DNA of 64,000 nt, taken from the NCBI GenBank assembly GCA_037389465.1, contig JAZARR010000222.1, positions 1-64,000 on the forward strand, read 5' to 3'. The notes below the pieces were generated by a model that saw only the letters and a list, made by a program, of their open reading frames with translations, was not told where the DNA came from and did not search any database. The translations under genes and the position numbers were made by a program. The number at the start of each line of letters is the position of its first letter. The first letter of the stretch is position 1. The stretch comes from Baylisascaris procyonis (lineage: Eukaryota; Nematoda; Chromadorea; Rhabditida; Ascarididae). This document shows positions 49,659-60,200 of this stretch, in pieces.

Positions 49659-50597
49659 CTGTAACTATTCAGGTGAGATACTGTCTCCGTATACCTCACT
49701 TTGCGTTTCAAACATTCAAGAAAATTCCCACAATACAACATAAGGGTAGCATAGATATATTATTGGTAAGAGTGGGAAGTAGTAGAGCGGACGTCACCTA
49801 CTGGGTTTTGAAAAAAAAAAAAAGACAGCTCGAAAAACTTAGACGAGCAAGGGAGAGGGGTTACAAAGTATAAAATGGTACTCATTTTAGACGGGAATAA
49901 CAATTTTGAAATCCTTCAAAAACCTTTGAAAATGTTTTATTCATTGAAAGCTTGGACCCGATAATCTTCACTATTCTAGACGATTAAAAATAAACCTCTA
50001 GTAGTGCATATAGTTTTCTGAAACTTGAGTTAGATGATCATAGTATAGTAGCTAACGGAGGACACCGTGTTTTTGTGTTACATTCATATTTAAATGCCAA
50101 TTTTGTCTGCATATTTAATTGGCAATAACTTTTCCCATTACTTTCTAAACGTTCGACTGGGAATGAAATACCCTTACATGTAAATGATCACTCAAATCAG
50201 TTACACGTTAAATTAGGAGAACATTCAGTATAAAGTGCTAACAAATTCGGCAACAACAGCAGCAGCCCATAGCTCTACTATTTGGTGCTAAGGGAACGAA
50301 GGAAATGCCACTATACTTTCCAGCTTAAAATTGTTGTGTATCTATATTGTGACATGGTGGTCTAATTGTTTTTAAAGTACTAACAAAATCTTATAGCGAA
50401 CGACTTAAGACTCTACTAACCCTCACAAACTACCGCTCCTATTGATTTATTCACTCAAGGACGAGAATTTGCCACCACCTTACACATTTCTCCTCCCCAT
50501 AACTAAAAAGACTTTGCTTGGCACTTGTTGTTATTCAAGGAGACTGTCCAGCTTCATTGCAACTCAAACGTGACGCATAACCACTAAAGTTGGTTAC

Positions 50598-50772
50598 CTT
50601 GACGGAAGCAAAGGAAGCGGCCTCTCGCTCGCCGTTGACGATCTTTAATGTGTAGATTCCATTTATGATCGAGATTGATAGCACTGATATCGGGTACTGC
50701 CCAACCAAGTTCGCTTCGTGTTTTGATAAATTGGTTTGCACTTAGCGGTTGTCCATTACGTAGCAAAATCAC
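50598..50772 (-). pseudogene. ttn-1: Titin Ig second-half exon, one-base insertion
   Basis: From GTTTAG it reads LLRNGQPLSANQFIKTRSEL, GWAVPDISAINLDH. An extra base near 50660 shifts the frame to GIYTLKIVNGEREAASFASV before an AAG|GTAACC donor. Removing the shift gives a normal Ig second half. Confidence 0.85.
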
Positions 50773-51292
50773 CTAAACTCAGTGCACGTCCAAATAAACT
50801 GTAAAGTTGTTATGCACCAACAACAGGATTCGATAGGCACCTAGTGCATTCGATTCATGACAGGAATACAATACTGCAGAACTAAATCGTAATTCTATTT
50901 GTCTAGGAACTCCTATATTACCAGTCCTTCCGCAGTACTTCCGAGGAAAGTTATAATAAATGATTTTCTTTATGTGGTTATTGAGAACGACTGGCTGAAC
51001 GACATCATTATGTCCACGGAGCCACAGATAAAAAGGAAGCTTCATGTCTGAGACCATCATGAGGCGAAACTTTGCTATGGGGTCATAGGAGGAAATTATT
51101 CTCGCCGAGGTTATGAGCTAAGGATGCACACACTTTAGAACATTTTGTGACTCTCGAATATTTTGTTTTCATCTGCGAATTGTTCTCACATAATGCTACT
51201 CGGTGTGTATAATTCATAACTAACGCAAATGTGTAACGTAGGCAAATTTAAAATGAGAATGCAAGAGATATTGGTCTCTAAATTTCACTAAC

Positions 51293-51430
51293 GTATCTCA
51301 AGGTCAGGATCTCGATTAGGCTAGAATGTCGTCCCCAGATGGATGACCTCACCCTCAAGGATGCCAGTAAACGATCCGAACTGTGAAAGCAATCGTGGCT
51401 TCTTCTTCTCAAACACCTCTTCCACCTCTT
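51293..51430 (-). pseudogene. ttn-1: Titin Ig first-half exon, nonsense codon
   Basis: From GTTGCAG it reads EEVEEVFEKKKPRLLSQFGS, FTGILEGEVIHLGTTF, then TAG (51321-51323), then PNRDPDLEIR. The stop sits where E is expected (GAG to TAG) in FEPxxDPxL. The donor phase differs from that of sister exons. Confidence 0.83.
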
Positions 51431-51643
51431 CTGCAACTAACGAAATGGCTATTCCATCCGTAGAAGGCATATAAGGATTAATCAATGATTGGCGGATAAG
51501 AGCAACATCACACCTTTCCCATCAAACGGGGTCAGAGAAGAGGTTGAGGTGAAGGTGCTTCCGTTGTGCTAATTTCCGCCCAACTATTCTAAAGAAACCG
51601 CTGATCTTGCGTCTTCAGTAATGCGGCAAGAGTAGAAACTAAC

Positions 51644-51830
51644 CAAACAACAGCCATTGGAGGATCGTTGATCGGCTCGAAAGTTGCTTCGAAGTAAGCT
51701 GGTTGGACTTCGATGAGACCAGTGACTGAACTCAGCTGACTTGTGAAGTTTGCAGGGCCATATGTCGCCTCGGGCTCAGCCTCCACCTTTTCATTTGGTT
51801 GTTTCATGATTCGAATTTTCTCCCAACTAG
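51644..51830 (-). pseudogene. ttn-1: Titin linker plus Ig first-half exon, open
   Basis: Reads WEKIRIMKQPNEKVEAEPEA, YGPANFTSQLSSVTGLIEVQ, FEATFEPINDPPMAVVW with a clean TG|GTTAGT donor inside the W codon. No lesion is visible. This is the 5'-most titin exon recognised, and its partner second half is not found in the following intron. Confidence 0.85.
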
Positions 51831-52296
51831 TTATATTGTGTGAATCGCTAAGAATTGCTGAAAATGTTACGCGATTTTTCTCGCATCACATATTATGACA
51901 AATTTAAAGTTGCTACCGCAAGAACTCCAATTTGTCCTCCTTCTCAATTCGTTAGAGATAAAATGCTGCAAAACTTCCGAGGAAGGCAGCGATTACCTTC
52001 TAGTAAGGAATCCTCTTGTGAACCAACCACTCGGTCAAAACCTTCTCTTACGAGCACGTCTCTTCCTCTGGGCTATTACTATAAGAAATATCTTCAATTC
52101 GGCAAAACCCATTCCACACTTATCCGTCAGCATCTCAATGAATATTAAGTTTTAAGCCAATGGAATGTTATATAACGTGATCACATTTTAGCAAAATGTT
52201 GTGAGCAAACACAACCTTGATTGTACATTTACTTAGATGACTGTGGTTTGTTAAAGTCAGCAACTCATCTGTTGTCAAAATTCTAAGCAAAAAGAA

Positions 52297-52643
52297 TTTT
52301 GAGTGATCTACGAGGCCTAAGCCTCATGGATCATTCAAAATTATTTCCATGCCTCTAACATAACAAAAGTAGGAAAACGATGAAGATTTTTATTTTCAGA
52401 GACAACTGAAAGAGGTTGACGAGAAATATACAAGTTTCGCATTATATGCGATTTCATCGTTTTATGTTTATATTACGAAAAAGAACTCTCAACAGTATGA
52501 TGCCTACCGGATTGTTTAAAATATCTTAGTGGATGCAACAATACATTACCCAATGATCTATAGGCAGATTTATTATTTTATATAAAACTTATTAGCAAAA
52601 TGAAGTTAGAGGCATGAAAATAATTTTGAGTGATCCACGGGGG
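52297..52643. mobile_element. Palindromic MITE-like element
   Basis: A 33-bp arm at 52327-52359 (ending atgcctctaac) matches the reverse complement of 52605-52637 (gttagaggcatg...) at about 31 of 33 positions. The outer 20 bp (ttttgagtgatctacgaggc) also occurs as a third, head-to-head copy at 52297-52316, forming a small hairpin with 52321-52340. The internal sequence of about 245 bp is AT-rich and non-coding. This is the architecture of a non-autonomous foldback or MITE insertion. Target-site duplication is not clear. Confidence 0.7.
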
Positions 52644-53097
52644 TGCAAATCACGATATCGATATTGCTGAATATTTCTATAAAATATGTAAGAAAAATTC
52701 ATAGATTTTGTTACAACATATTATATCAGAAAACAGTGGTTTTGCTCACTAAAAGAAAAGGATAGCAAATCTATCACTATCAACTGAATTTTACCCTTGT
52801 TTGCAAATTTTCCTCCTTCAGTTCGAAATTATAGATTTCAACCATCTTACTTTTCAACACCATCCCCCCATCCTTCCTGTCCATCTCTCTTCGACTCTCA
52901 AATCAAATAATCTTCTCTTATCCCCCACCCCCACCCCCTTTTTTGGGAACCCTAGCTTTGCCGATGGTAGTGTTCAATAAAGGATATAATTTCAAACAGG
53001 CCTGTTGTATTGGCGCCCCTGCTGTTCATGTGCGTTGCCCCACATTGAGCGTACAGCGACTGCAGCGACGATGAGTGCTTTTTGGTGGAAGGCGTTC
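52644..53097. other. Spacer without a gene
   Basis: AT-rich, then C-rich (cccccacccccacccc at about 52922). No exon or RNA recognised. Confidence 0.45.
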
Positions 53098-53261
53098 TTA
53101 ACCATCTCGAACAGAAATGTCTTTGTGAGTCCGAGCAGCAGATACGTTTTGTAAAGCATCGGTCAGTTGTCCACCGATGAAATTCTTATAACAGCCATAA
53201 ACTCTAAAACTACATCGAAATTTTTCATCGTCATAATCGAAGGAAACAACCTTTAATATAA
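53098..53261 (-). CDS. Terminal-exon candidate, unidentified protein
   Basis: From a TTTACAG acceptor one frame runs open for about 53 codons to TAA. It includes VVSFDYDDEKFRCSFRVYG, then KNFIGGQLTDALQNVSAART. Composition and splice site are protein-like. I do not recognise the family. It would be the last exon of whatever gene includes the candidates at 54107, 55102, 55698 and 56935, but the joining phases have not all been satisfied. Confidence 0.35.
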
Positions 53262-54106
53262 CTGTAAATTTATATAAGTGTAAAAATGACGGCTTGAGGA
53301 TATTTTTTTTAAAGAACGATTGTAAAATTTTATGCGGAAACTCATAGATAACGATGGAATAATTTTCGTTTTCTCCGTTTCTGATCATCATATTTTATGT
53401 GTGGATTTATGGCATAAGAAATTCGAATGTTTTTCAAAAAAAGAAATCTCTCACGGCAATAAAATCGAATCGAATATTAGCTTTAAAATGACCTCACATA
53501 ATTCATTCAATGACTGTAAATTTGGCCACTTCTGTGGTTATCATCTTCAACGAATCTTGCACACAACGTAAATTGTTTGAGCACTCCAAAATTTAGTCTG
53601 AATTATTTTTTATGCATGCATAAGATTCGATGATAAGCATTAGGAAACTGAAAATCTGCACGATTCTAATTTCAGGCCATCTGAAAATGAGCCAGATTTT
53701 GATTTCAGGCCAACTGGAAATGAGCCCGATTTTAGTTTCAGGCCATCATAGAGGAGTGAAGATTTCTAGTAATATTATGAGATAGTTTAGTGTTATTATA
53801 ATGTGAGCACGCCAATACCATTAACTTACTTAGCAAATGCCTTTTCAAGCACTGTACTTCAAAACTCATTCGGTGTTTTCGAACGAGCGAAAAGGAGAAT
53901 TTCATTACGTGTTGGCAAAAAGATTACCGACCACCTCTTCGATTCATTCATCAAAACGCCAAATACAGAAACGAAAAATCCCAAAATAGGCATTGTTAGT
54001 GAACCATTTTTGCTCTTTAGTTTCCAGTATCTCCTATAAGAAAGTAAATTTTATAGTTTTATATCGAAATTGTCAATATTAAGCACTAAAATGCACAGAA
54101 CGGTAC

Positions 54107-54181
54107 CTGCTTGTTGATGGAGTCCGCCTCGTCCACTTCGAAATAATCCAGAACTTCCTTCATATCGATAACGTTCCAAAA
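54107..54181 (-). CDS. Internal exon candidate, unidentified protein
   Basis: Exactly 25 codons, phase 0 at both ends, between CGTTTCAG and CAG|GTACCG. It reads FWNVIDMKEVLDYFEVDEA, DSINKQ. Strongly protein-like and intact. No family assigned. Confidence 0.5.
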
Positions 54182-55101
54182 CTGAAACGTAATGAATTTA
54201 GATACGATCATATAAACTGTGACCTTCATCAAATACATCGTGACGAGAACATATTGCCTGATTAGCAGTTATGGAGTACGCCAGAGTTACGGAAAAATGG
54301 TACGGATTATACGGAAAAAGACCGAAAAATACATTTCTAGTCGAAGGAGGCGTGGGAAGGTGAAAGAAGGCGACGGTCGAGAGTGGTTACTGACCGCGAA
54401 CGTACGAGCAATAATTTTAGTGCGGCAAATTGCTTGGTGTAGCTGCAGATTTGACCTGAATATGTGCCAGAATCTCTCTCTCCCAATGCTTATATTTCCG
54501 ATATGGCTTCATCTACCAACTACAAACAAACTGCACTCAAAACGACGTTTTCATCTCTTTGTGACTGCAATCCCCCACAACTTGTACTACAAATCAAATC
54601 ACTTTTTGAATTATTTCGCTTCCTCTGTAAGAAATATTAGAAGCAACTGTCACTATCGCCTTCATTTGTGACTCTATCTAACACTGGTATTCACTTTCAA
54701 AAACACGATCTTTCTCTCAAATTTTTTGTTGCATAACCCCTTAGCCTCGCAGAATTCCTCACTCGCAGTCATTCATGTTAGCATCACGGACGGCTCAAGT
54801 TTCCGCAATGGAAATTTCTGTAAACGAGAGGCGCTTTTTTACATACGCGCCTTTCACTACACAAATCCTAATGCCATGTGGTAGGATATGTGAGAGGACT
54901 CCGCAGTAGTGGGAAGCAATTCGTTCATTAAACTAGAGGACGAGGTGAAGACCTCGTGATTTGATTACGCAAATACGTCATAGCAGATCTTTGTCACCTA
55001 CATACTTCTTAGTACTGTGCTGTTCGCAGTGCCTATTTATAGAAAAGCTAAAGCACTGCACATATGCAGAAGCAGTGTAGGTGACAAGTTTTGAAGCTCA
55101 C

Positions 55102-55150
55102 CAGAACCAGCCGGATGGATTTTACAGTTCACCACCCACTGCAACTGATT
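55102..55150 (-). CDS. Small exon candidate, unidentified protein
   Basis: 49 bp between TTATGCAG and G|GTGAGC, reading NQLQWVVNCKIHPAGS. Open and with good splice signals, but short. Confidence 0.35.
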
Positions 55151-55697
55151 CTGCATAAGCAAAACAAAATGTCTACTTACTAGGTTATATGGAGTCTCTT
55201 AAAAGAACATACGTGAAGGAGCGATGTTCTCCGAGCGCCTAACCTCCAATAAGCTGAAAGACAAAAAATCAGTCATTTTCTAGGTCCTTTATATTTTAGA
55301 ATCATCATTGAAGCGCGAATTCAAAAGTTCTGGCACCAGGAGCACGCTATGACGAAGAGATAAGTGCGCATTAGAATCAACGTCTGCGAGTCTCACACTC
55401 TGCTCGACGTTGGAACCTGACAAATCATCGAAACCAAACCTATTTTAGAGGTGTTAACTGAGCTGTTTTTGGAATCAGAAAATGCTTCACTATAAATCGT
55501 GAAAACCTTCGTCCACTCTCATGAAATGACACGCGATTTGAACTATTCGTACAACATGAAAATGCATAACTGTACTGCATAAAAATTCATATGAACACAC
55601 CAATTTTATTGCTATTTCTATCTCTTTTCCTATTCCACTGACCACAAGTTGAGACTATTATTGTGGAACTGCTATTCACGTGACGAAACAGACTCAC

Positions 55698-55743
55698 ATT
55701 CCATCCTCGTGAATAGCCTGCATCTGTCCATTATCGAACCGCC
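55698..55743 (-). CDS. Small exon candidate, unidentified protein
   Basis: 46 bp between TTATGCAG and AT|GTGAGT. One open frame reads RFDNGQMQAIHEDG. A second frame is also open, so the frame is uncertain. Confidence 0.3.
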
Positions 55744-56934
55744 CTGCATAACACTTTTTAGATTCTATGACCGTCATATCGAATTTCTTAGTGATGCAAT
55801 AAGTGCTGACGGTAATTCTATATAGAGAACGCAAATAAGCCTGTTACAACAATTATGCGTCCACTCGCTAAATGCGCTAAGCTTACCCACCACCGAATAA
55901 ACGTATATTAAAGATTACTCCAACATCTAAATACCCACACGATATTCGAAAAAAACACCCTTGCATCTATCTATTCAGGGAAGTGGAAAAAAATTAAGTT
56001 ATCCTGTAATTACTAGCGCTGGATTTAGACATAGCCGAATCCACTGCTAATGAAGACAAATGTAATACTTACCTCTTTCGTGATAGGTTACCTACTATAG
56101 GGAAACACTTTTAGAAGGTTAGATGTATCAATTAGACGTATTAGAAGGTGTATCGATTAGACCTACTAGGAAGTGCTGAATTTCTTCTCTCTACATGCAA
56201 TACCTGCGATGTTGATGGTTAGAATGTTATAAAACATGTTAGCGTTCATAAAAACGTTTAATACAGAAAAGCACAGAATGGAAAATGTTAACAAAGTGCG
56301 AAATTTGCATATTTAAAAAAATCAGTATATCCTATAAAAATCAATCATCATCGATGTAAGTAAACAATTATAATTGAATAAACGAAAAAATACGAAAAAA
56401 ATACAAGAGACACAAGTAAGAAATGGAAGAGATACTAGAAATGAGCGATTAAGAATAAAGCATATTGCAGACCGATAAAATTAAATTCTCAAAAATTATT
56501 CCATCGGAAGAGAAGAAAATAATTAGTGAAAAAATTTCTTCAAACTAAATAAATTCGCTAAATAATGATTTTGATGAACAAACCTAAATAACAAATCAAA
56601 ATGATTTTCTTAATCAAAAAGTTCACCGAGAACTAATTCACTAAACTGATGTGCAAAATAGAAATGATACCTTAATGTCAAAAACCACAGACGAAGAGGA
56701 ATCTATGTAAATTCCCAGACAACAATCTCAATGTCTAAGAAGAAGAACAAACAATGCAGTCAACTAGAATATCGTTAAACAATCACACTATGTTCTCGCT
56801 ATTTAAAAATGAAGAAGAAATAACACTTTATTTCTAAAAAATACATATAAAGGAGATTATCTGTTGGATAGATCATTATAGAAATAAGTACAAAGGAATT
56901 AATTTCAGGTGATCTAAAGAAGTTTTGATTTCAC

Positions 56935-57098
56935 CTGGGAGGCATATAAACGGCGAGTTCGACTTGCCGGCACTGCGAACACGCCAGTCTGACGTTGTCT
57001 TTGATGACCCTCTGCATGTTGCGTGGATCTGCGAGTGTTCTTTCGCCACTGTCCGACGCTTGCCTCGTCCTCCTCCATGTTTTCGCACACTCAAAACC
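56935..57098 (-). CDS. Internal exon candidate with CxxC, unidentified protein
   Basis: 164 bp between CTTATTTAG and AG|GTGAAA, open in phase 0. It reads GFECAKTWRRTRQASDSGER, TLADPRNMQRVIKDNVRLAC, SQCRQVELAVYMPP. The C-S-Q-C motif and hydrophobic/charged pattern look like folded protein. It follows the topoisomerase II exon at 57364-57507 on the same strand, but I cannot place it in topoisomerase II, so it may belong to another gene. A second minus-strand frame and a plus-strand frame are also open over this GC-richer patch. Confidence 0.42.
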
Positions 57099-57363
57099 CT
57101 AAATAAGAGCCTTGAATTATATAAAAATTTCTTCGTCTCAAGGGTGAAGATCCTTTTTTGTTATCAAATGCTCGTAAAAATTGCTTCACGGGAATTCAGC
57201 CCCTACACGGTTCGATAACATAAAACTAAAGAATGAGCATAACATAGGGCACTGTCATATGCAACCATTCTAAACTGCTTGCAGCCGTCCCATATTCTTC
57301 AGATCAACCTATATTCAAGTGAAAGTTTTAAAAATGCGAAGGTAAGATGATACATAAACATAC

Positions 57364-57507
57364 CAATTCATGTTTACTGAATGCATCCGAAAGAATGCAC
57401 TTCGAGCCGAAAGTTTTTAGTAAAGAGACGAGGTATTCCTTTGCCCATGAATCGAATGCCGGATTCTCGATGAACGAATTCAGATATAAACGGATACGAT
57501 TTTTTAT
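57364..57507 (-). pseudogene. top-2: Topoisomerase II exon, transducer IENPxFDS region (open)
   Basis: 48 codons, phase 0 at both ends, between GTTTTCAG and TTG|GTATGT. It reads IKNRIRLYLNSFIENPAFDS, WAKEYLVSLLKTFGSKCILS, DAFSKHEL. Topoisomerase II has KNHxxxFxNxLIENPxFDSxTKE, then FGSxCxLSxKF, here. No lesion is visible. Confidence 0.85.
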
Positions 57508-58029
57508 CTGAAAACAGAGTTCGAAGATATCAAGAAGAACATTACAAAGCTCATCAGCATTTTCGAAGGGTATATCGGAAAGATCTGAGATTATCCGCTC
57601 TTACAATATGCCACAATACATAATCCTTATACAGCCCCTTCCTTGACAAACAACGGCGCTCGATCTAAAATTGCAAAGTCTGCTTGTCTCAATCAGGTCG
57701 ACCTCACACAGGTCGCTTACACAGGGTAAATAGTACCTCCTGAAGAGGTTGTTCTAGCACTCTTCTATGTTCCTTGCATAACCTCTAATGTACTCTTTCC
57801 AAGATTTGCAAACCCCTCAAAAATATTGAATGGACTTTCATCCCAACGATGAATTCACTCAGAAGAATGTTTTGTAAGAGGTTGAATGGTAAAGTGAACA
57901 AGTCAAAAAACATAATGGCAATAATAAAACTCCTCTATGGCGCAGAAAGAATTATCTGCATTGGACGGGACGGATTTCTTCGAACCACATTGCGCCTCAA
58001 CTTCGTCTTCGGTCTTCAAGACAATTTGC

Positions 58030-58090
58030 TTGCACACATAATCGACGTGCTTGCCACCTTAAAAATAATAAATAACTTATTCCGCTGTCA
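58030..58090 (-). pseudogene. top-2: Topoisomerase II fragment, GxHVDYV motif
   Basis: Reads GKHVDYVCKQIVLK; the family motif is GGTHVDYVxxQIVxK. It lies directly upstream (on the minus strand) of the IENPxFDS exon, as in the protein. The preceding acceptor is the unusual TTTTTAAG, and the frame downstream (TEDEVEAQCGSKKS) does not match the family, so the exon is partly decayed. Confidence 0.7.
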
Positions 58091-58129
58091 CCAATTCCTT
58101 TTCAGTGGCGCATCCAAAAGTGGAATGGG

Positions 58130-58200
58130 CAGTAGGGGGGGGGGGGAGGAAGGAATGAGAGGGAAAGGAGGGCGGAGATGAAAGGGAAGAAAGAAGGGTG
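58130..58200. repeat. Purine-rich G-tract
   Basis: Low-complexity stretch of G and GA (runs of up to ten or more G, then ggaggaaggaatgagaggg). No gene. Confidence 0.8.
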
Positions 58201-58774
58201 ACAAAAGATTAACGTCTCCTAGTTATTCAATTCAATACAACTTCAAATGCACAAAGCAGCACCTCGGTTCAGTCATGAAACTTGCAGTACTACCAAACGA
58301 GATCAATGATACATGCATGCATCATAGCAACATCATAAGACCTATCCTTAGCCCAAGACGTCATCGATGAAACTTATATAGTGACTAATCGGAAATACTG
58401 AATATTTATAGTGACCGGTTCGAACAACTATCAAATGAGGGGCTATGAAAATGATTTTCGCAGTTCACATGGTGAACGCACTTAGCGACCGTCCTAAATT
58501 ATGAATGGCGGCGATGCATTAGGAAACATTCATGATTTTATATTACAATAGTAAACAAATCCGACGGCAAGGATCGAAGAAATTCCGCCAAAAACGAATC
58601 ATTCACTCGAAAATTTTAAAGTCATCTCTAATATCCCTTTCTGAATACAACAATAGTATAACGTGTAGATATGACAGTGATCAAATCAGTGTTCCCCAAT
58701 AATGCTCACTATGGAAATCAAAAGACACAGTTCGCGCAATTCAATAATACAACTCCAACTACTCTATTTCTTAA

Positions 58775-58775
58775 G

Positions 58776-58834
<59 letters not shown>
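58775..58834. repeat. (TA)n microsatellite
   Basis: About 30 TA units, inside the topoisomerase II remnant's intron. Confidence 0.97.
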
Positions 58835-58837
<3 letters not shown>

Positions 58838-59038
58838 TATTTATTCATTTAAATAAAGGACTGCTCCTTCACATAAGAATTATTCTTAAACATTAATGCT
58901 GAGATATGGAATTTGTCATAAATTATCATTCAAATATAACAAATGAGTCAAAATCATACGTCGACTATCTCTCCGTTGAGGAAATCGTCTCTCTTTTTCT
59001 CTCCGTTACATCGGCCACTCCTCTCTCCATCAAGCGAA

Positions 59039-59168
59039 CTAAGCCTCATCTAATCGTGCCATGTGCAGCGTCCCAAAAATAAGCGACGGCACATAGAGAT
59101 CCCTTTTGAGGCGCATCTCCACCGGGATACCATTACGGTCATTCTGTACCGACATTTCATTACTATTT
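59039..59168 (-). pseudogene. top-2: Topoisomerase II exon, ATPase G1 box, mutated
   Basis: From TTTTTACAG it reads NSNEMSVQNDRNGIPVEMR, YVPSLIFGTL, then LDEA and TAG. Topoisomerase II has SVxNDGxGIPVExH...YVPxLIFGxLLTSSNYDD. The glycine after ND, needed for ATP binding, is R. The TSSNYDD loop is altered, and a TAG stands where the exon should continue or splice. Confidence 0.82.
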
Positions 59169-59294
59169 CTGTAAAAAAATCGATTATTCCACATACTGAA
59201 GATGGCTAAATAAATTAGCAAATTTTAAGAGAATGTAACAAAAACTAACCTTGGGAAATAAAAATAAACATTACTAACAAGCACGAGAAAGGCA

Positions 59295-60200
59295 AACAAC
59301 CCCCCCCCCAAGTTCTTGAAAGTCTATTCTAAACAACGTTGAATGTGAGACGGATACCCCCCCCCAAGTTCTTGAAAGCCTATTCTAAACAATGTTGAAT
59401 GTGAGGCGGATACTACCCCCCCCCCCAAAAGTTCTTCGAAGCCTATTCGAAACAACGTTAAACGTGAGACGGATACTACCCCCCCCCCCCAAAAGTTCTT
59501 GAAAGTCTATTCGAAACAACGTTAAATGTGAACGGATACCCCCCCCCAAGTTCTTGAAAGCCTATTCTAAACAATGTTGAATGTGAGGCGGATACTACCC
59601 CCCCCCCCCAAAAAGTTCTTGAAAGCCTATTCGAAACAACGTTAAATGTGAGACGGATACCTCCTTCCCCCAAGTTCTTCGAAGCCTATTCGAAACAACG
59701 TTAAACGTGAGACCGATACCCCCCCCCCAAGTTCTTGAAAGCCTATTCTAAACAATGTTGAATGTGAGACGGATACCCCCCCCCCAAAGTTCTTGAAAGC
59801 CTATTCGAAACAACGTTAAGTGTGAGACGGTTACCCCCTTCCCCCAAGATCTTGGAAGCCTATTCTAAACAACGTTGAATGTGAGACGGATACCCCCCCC
59901 CCCCCCAAGTCCTTTAAAGCCTATTCTAAACAACGTTAAATGTGAGACGGATACCCCCTTCCCCCAAGTTCTTCGAAGCCTATTCGAAACAACGTTAAAC
60001 GTGAGACCGATACCCCCCCCCCCGCCAAGTTCTTGAAAGCCTATTCTAAACAATGTTGAATGTGAGACGGATACCCCCCCCCCCCAAAAAAAAAGTTCTT
60101 GAAAGCCTATTCGAAACAACGTTAAATGTGAGACGGATACCCCCCCCCCCAAGTCCTTGAAAGCCTATTCTAAACAACGTTGGATGTGAGACGGATACCC
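59295..60200. repeat. C-tract satellite, about 15 units of about 60 bp
   Basis: Head-to-tail units made of a C-run (about 6 to 15 C), aagttcttgaaagcctattc, taaacaacgttgaatgtgag and acggatac. Units differ mainly in C-run length and in two alternating core variants (cctattctaaacaatgttga and cctattcgaaacaacgttaa). The minus-strand frames (LFRIGFQELGGG and NVVSNRLSRT) are shadows of the repeat. No similarity to the 57-bp array is evident. Confidence 0.95.

Larger units (their letters stand above)
41225..51830 (-). pseudogene. ttn-1: Unprocessed titin-like (ttn-1 type) pseudogene, tandem Ig exons
   Basis: About 19 exon-like segments in order encode halves of I-set immunoglobulin domains of the giant sarcomere protein titin. 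First halves carry EGxxxxxECxxxPxNDPxLxV. Second halves carry NGxPLxxxxRxxxxxDFGYVxLD and GTYTCxAxNxxG. The domain-splitting intron and linker phrases such as EESW and EAP match invertebrate titin. Several neighbouring exons still join in phase. Lesions seen include TAG at 51321, TGA at 49524, TAA at 47103, TAG at 44109 and TAG at 42059. Frameshifts occur near 50660, 49570, 48985, 47095, 43055, 43005 and 41286, and donors are lost at 43328 and probably 47700 and 46462. Some exons (51644-51830, 48364-48420, 48175-48284) stay open. Both termini lie outside or are lost. Titin identity rests on domain pattern and spacing; pseudogene status is inferred from the lesions. Confidence 0.88.
57364..59168 (-). 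pseudogene. top-2: DNA topoisomerase II remnant (top-2 like)
   Basis: Three segments in protein order match the ATPase and transducer part of eukaryotic type IIA topoisomerase, which passes one DNA duplex through another in the nucleus. They are the N/G1-box exon (59039-59168), the GxHVDYVxxQIV segment (about 58030-58090) and the xIENPxFDSxxKE segment (57364-57507). The first has the invariant NDGxGIP glycine replaced by R and ends in TAG. The second runs into unrelated residues after QIV. The third is intact. The exons between and downstream (TOPRIM, breakage-reunion core) were not found. A C-tract satellite lies upstream. The identity is firm for the third and first segments; pseudogene status is likely. 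Confidence 0.8.

Noticed and set aside
41225..51830. Titin as a functional gene with many small exons
   Set aside because: Several in-frame stops, frameshifts and missing donors fall inside conserved Ig positions. Skipping every damaged exon would destroy most domains. Uncorrected long-read errors remain a partial alternative for the indels.
54219..54671. 150-codon plus-strand open frame
   Set aside because: No recognisable motif, no supporting splice or start context, composition of random AT-rich DNA; exon candidates lie on the other strand.
59476..60152. Minus-strand glycine-rich frames (LFRIGFQELGGG)
   Set aside because: Translation of the C-tract satellite; the frame changes with C-run length.
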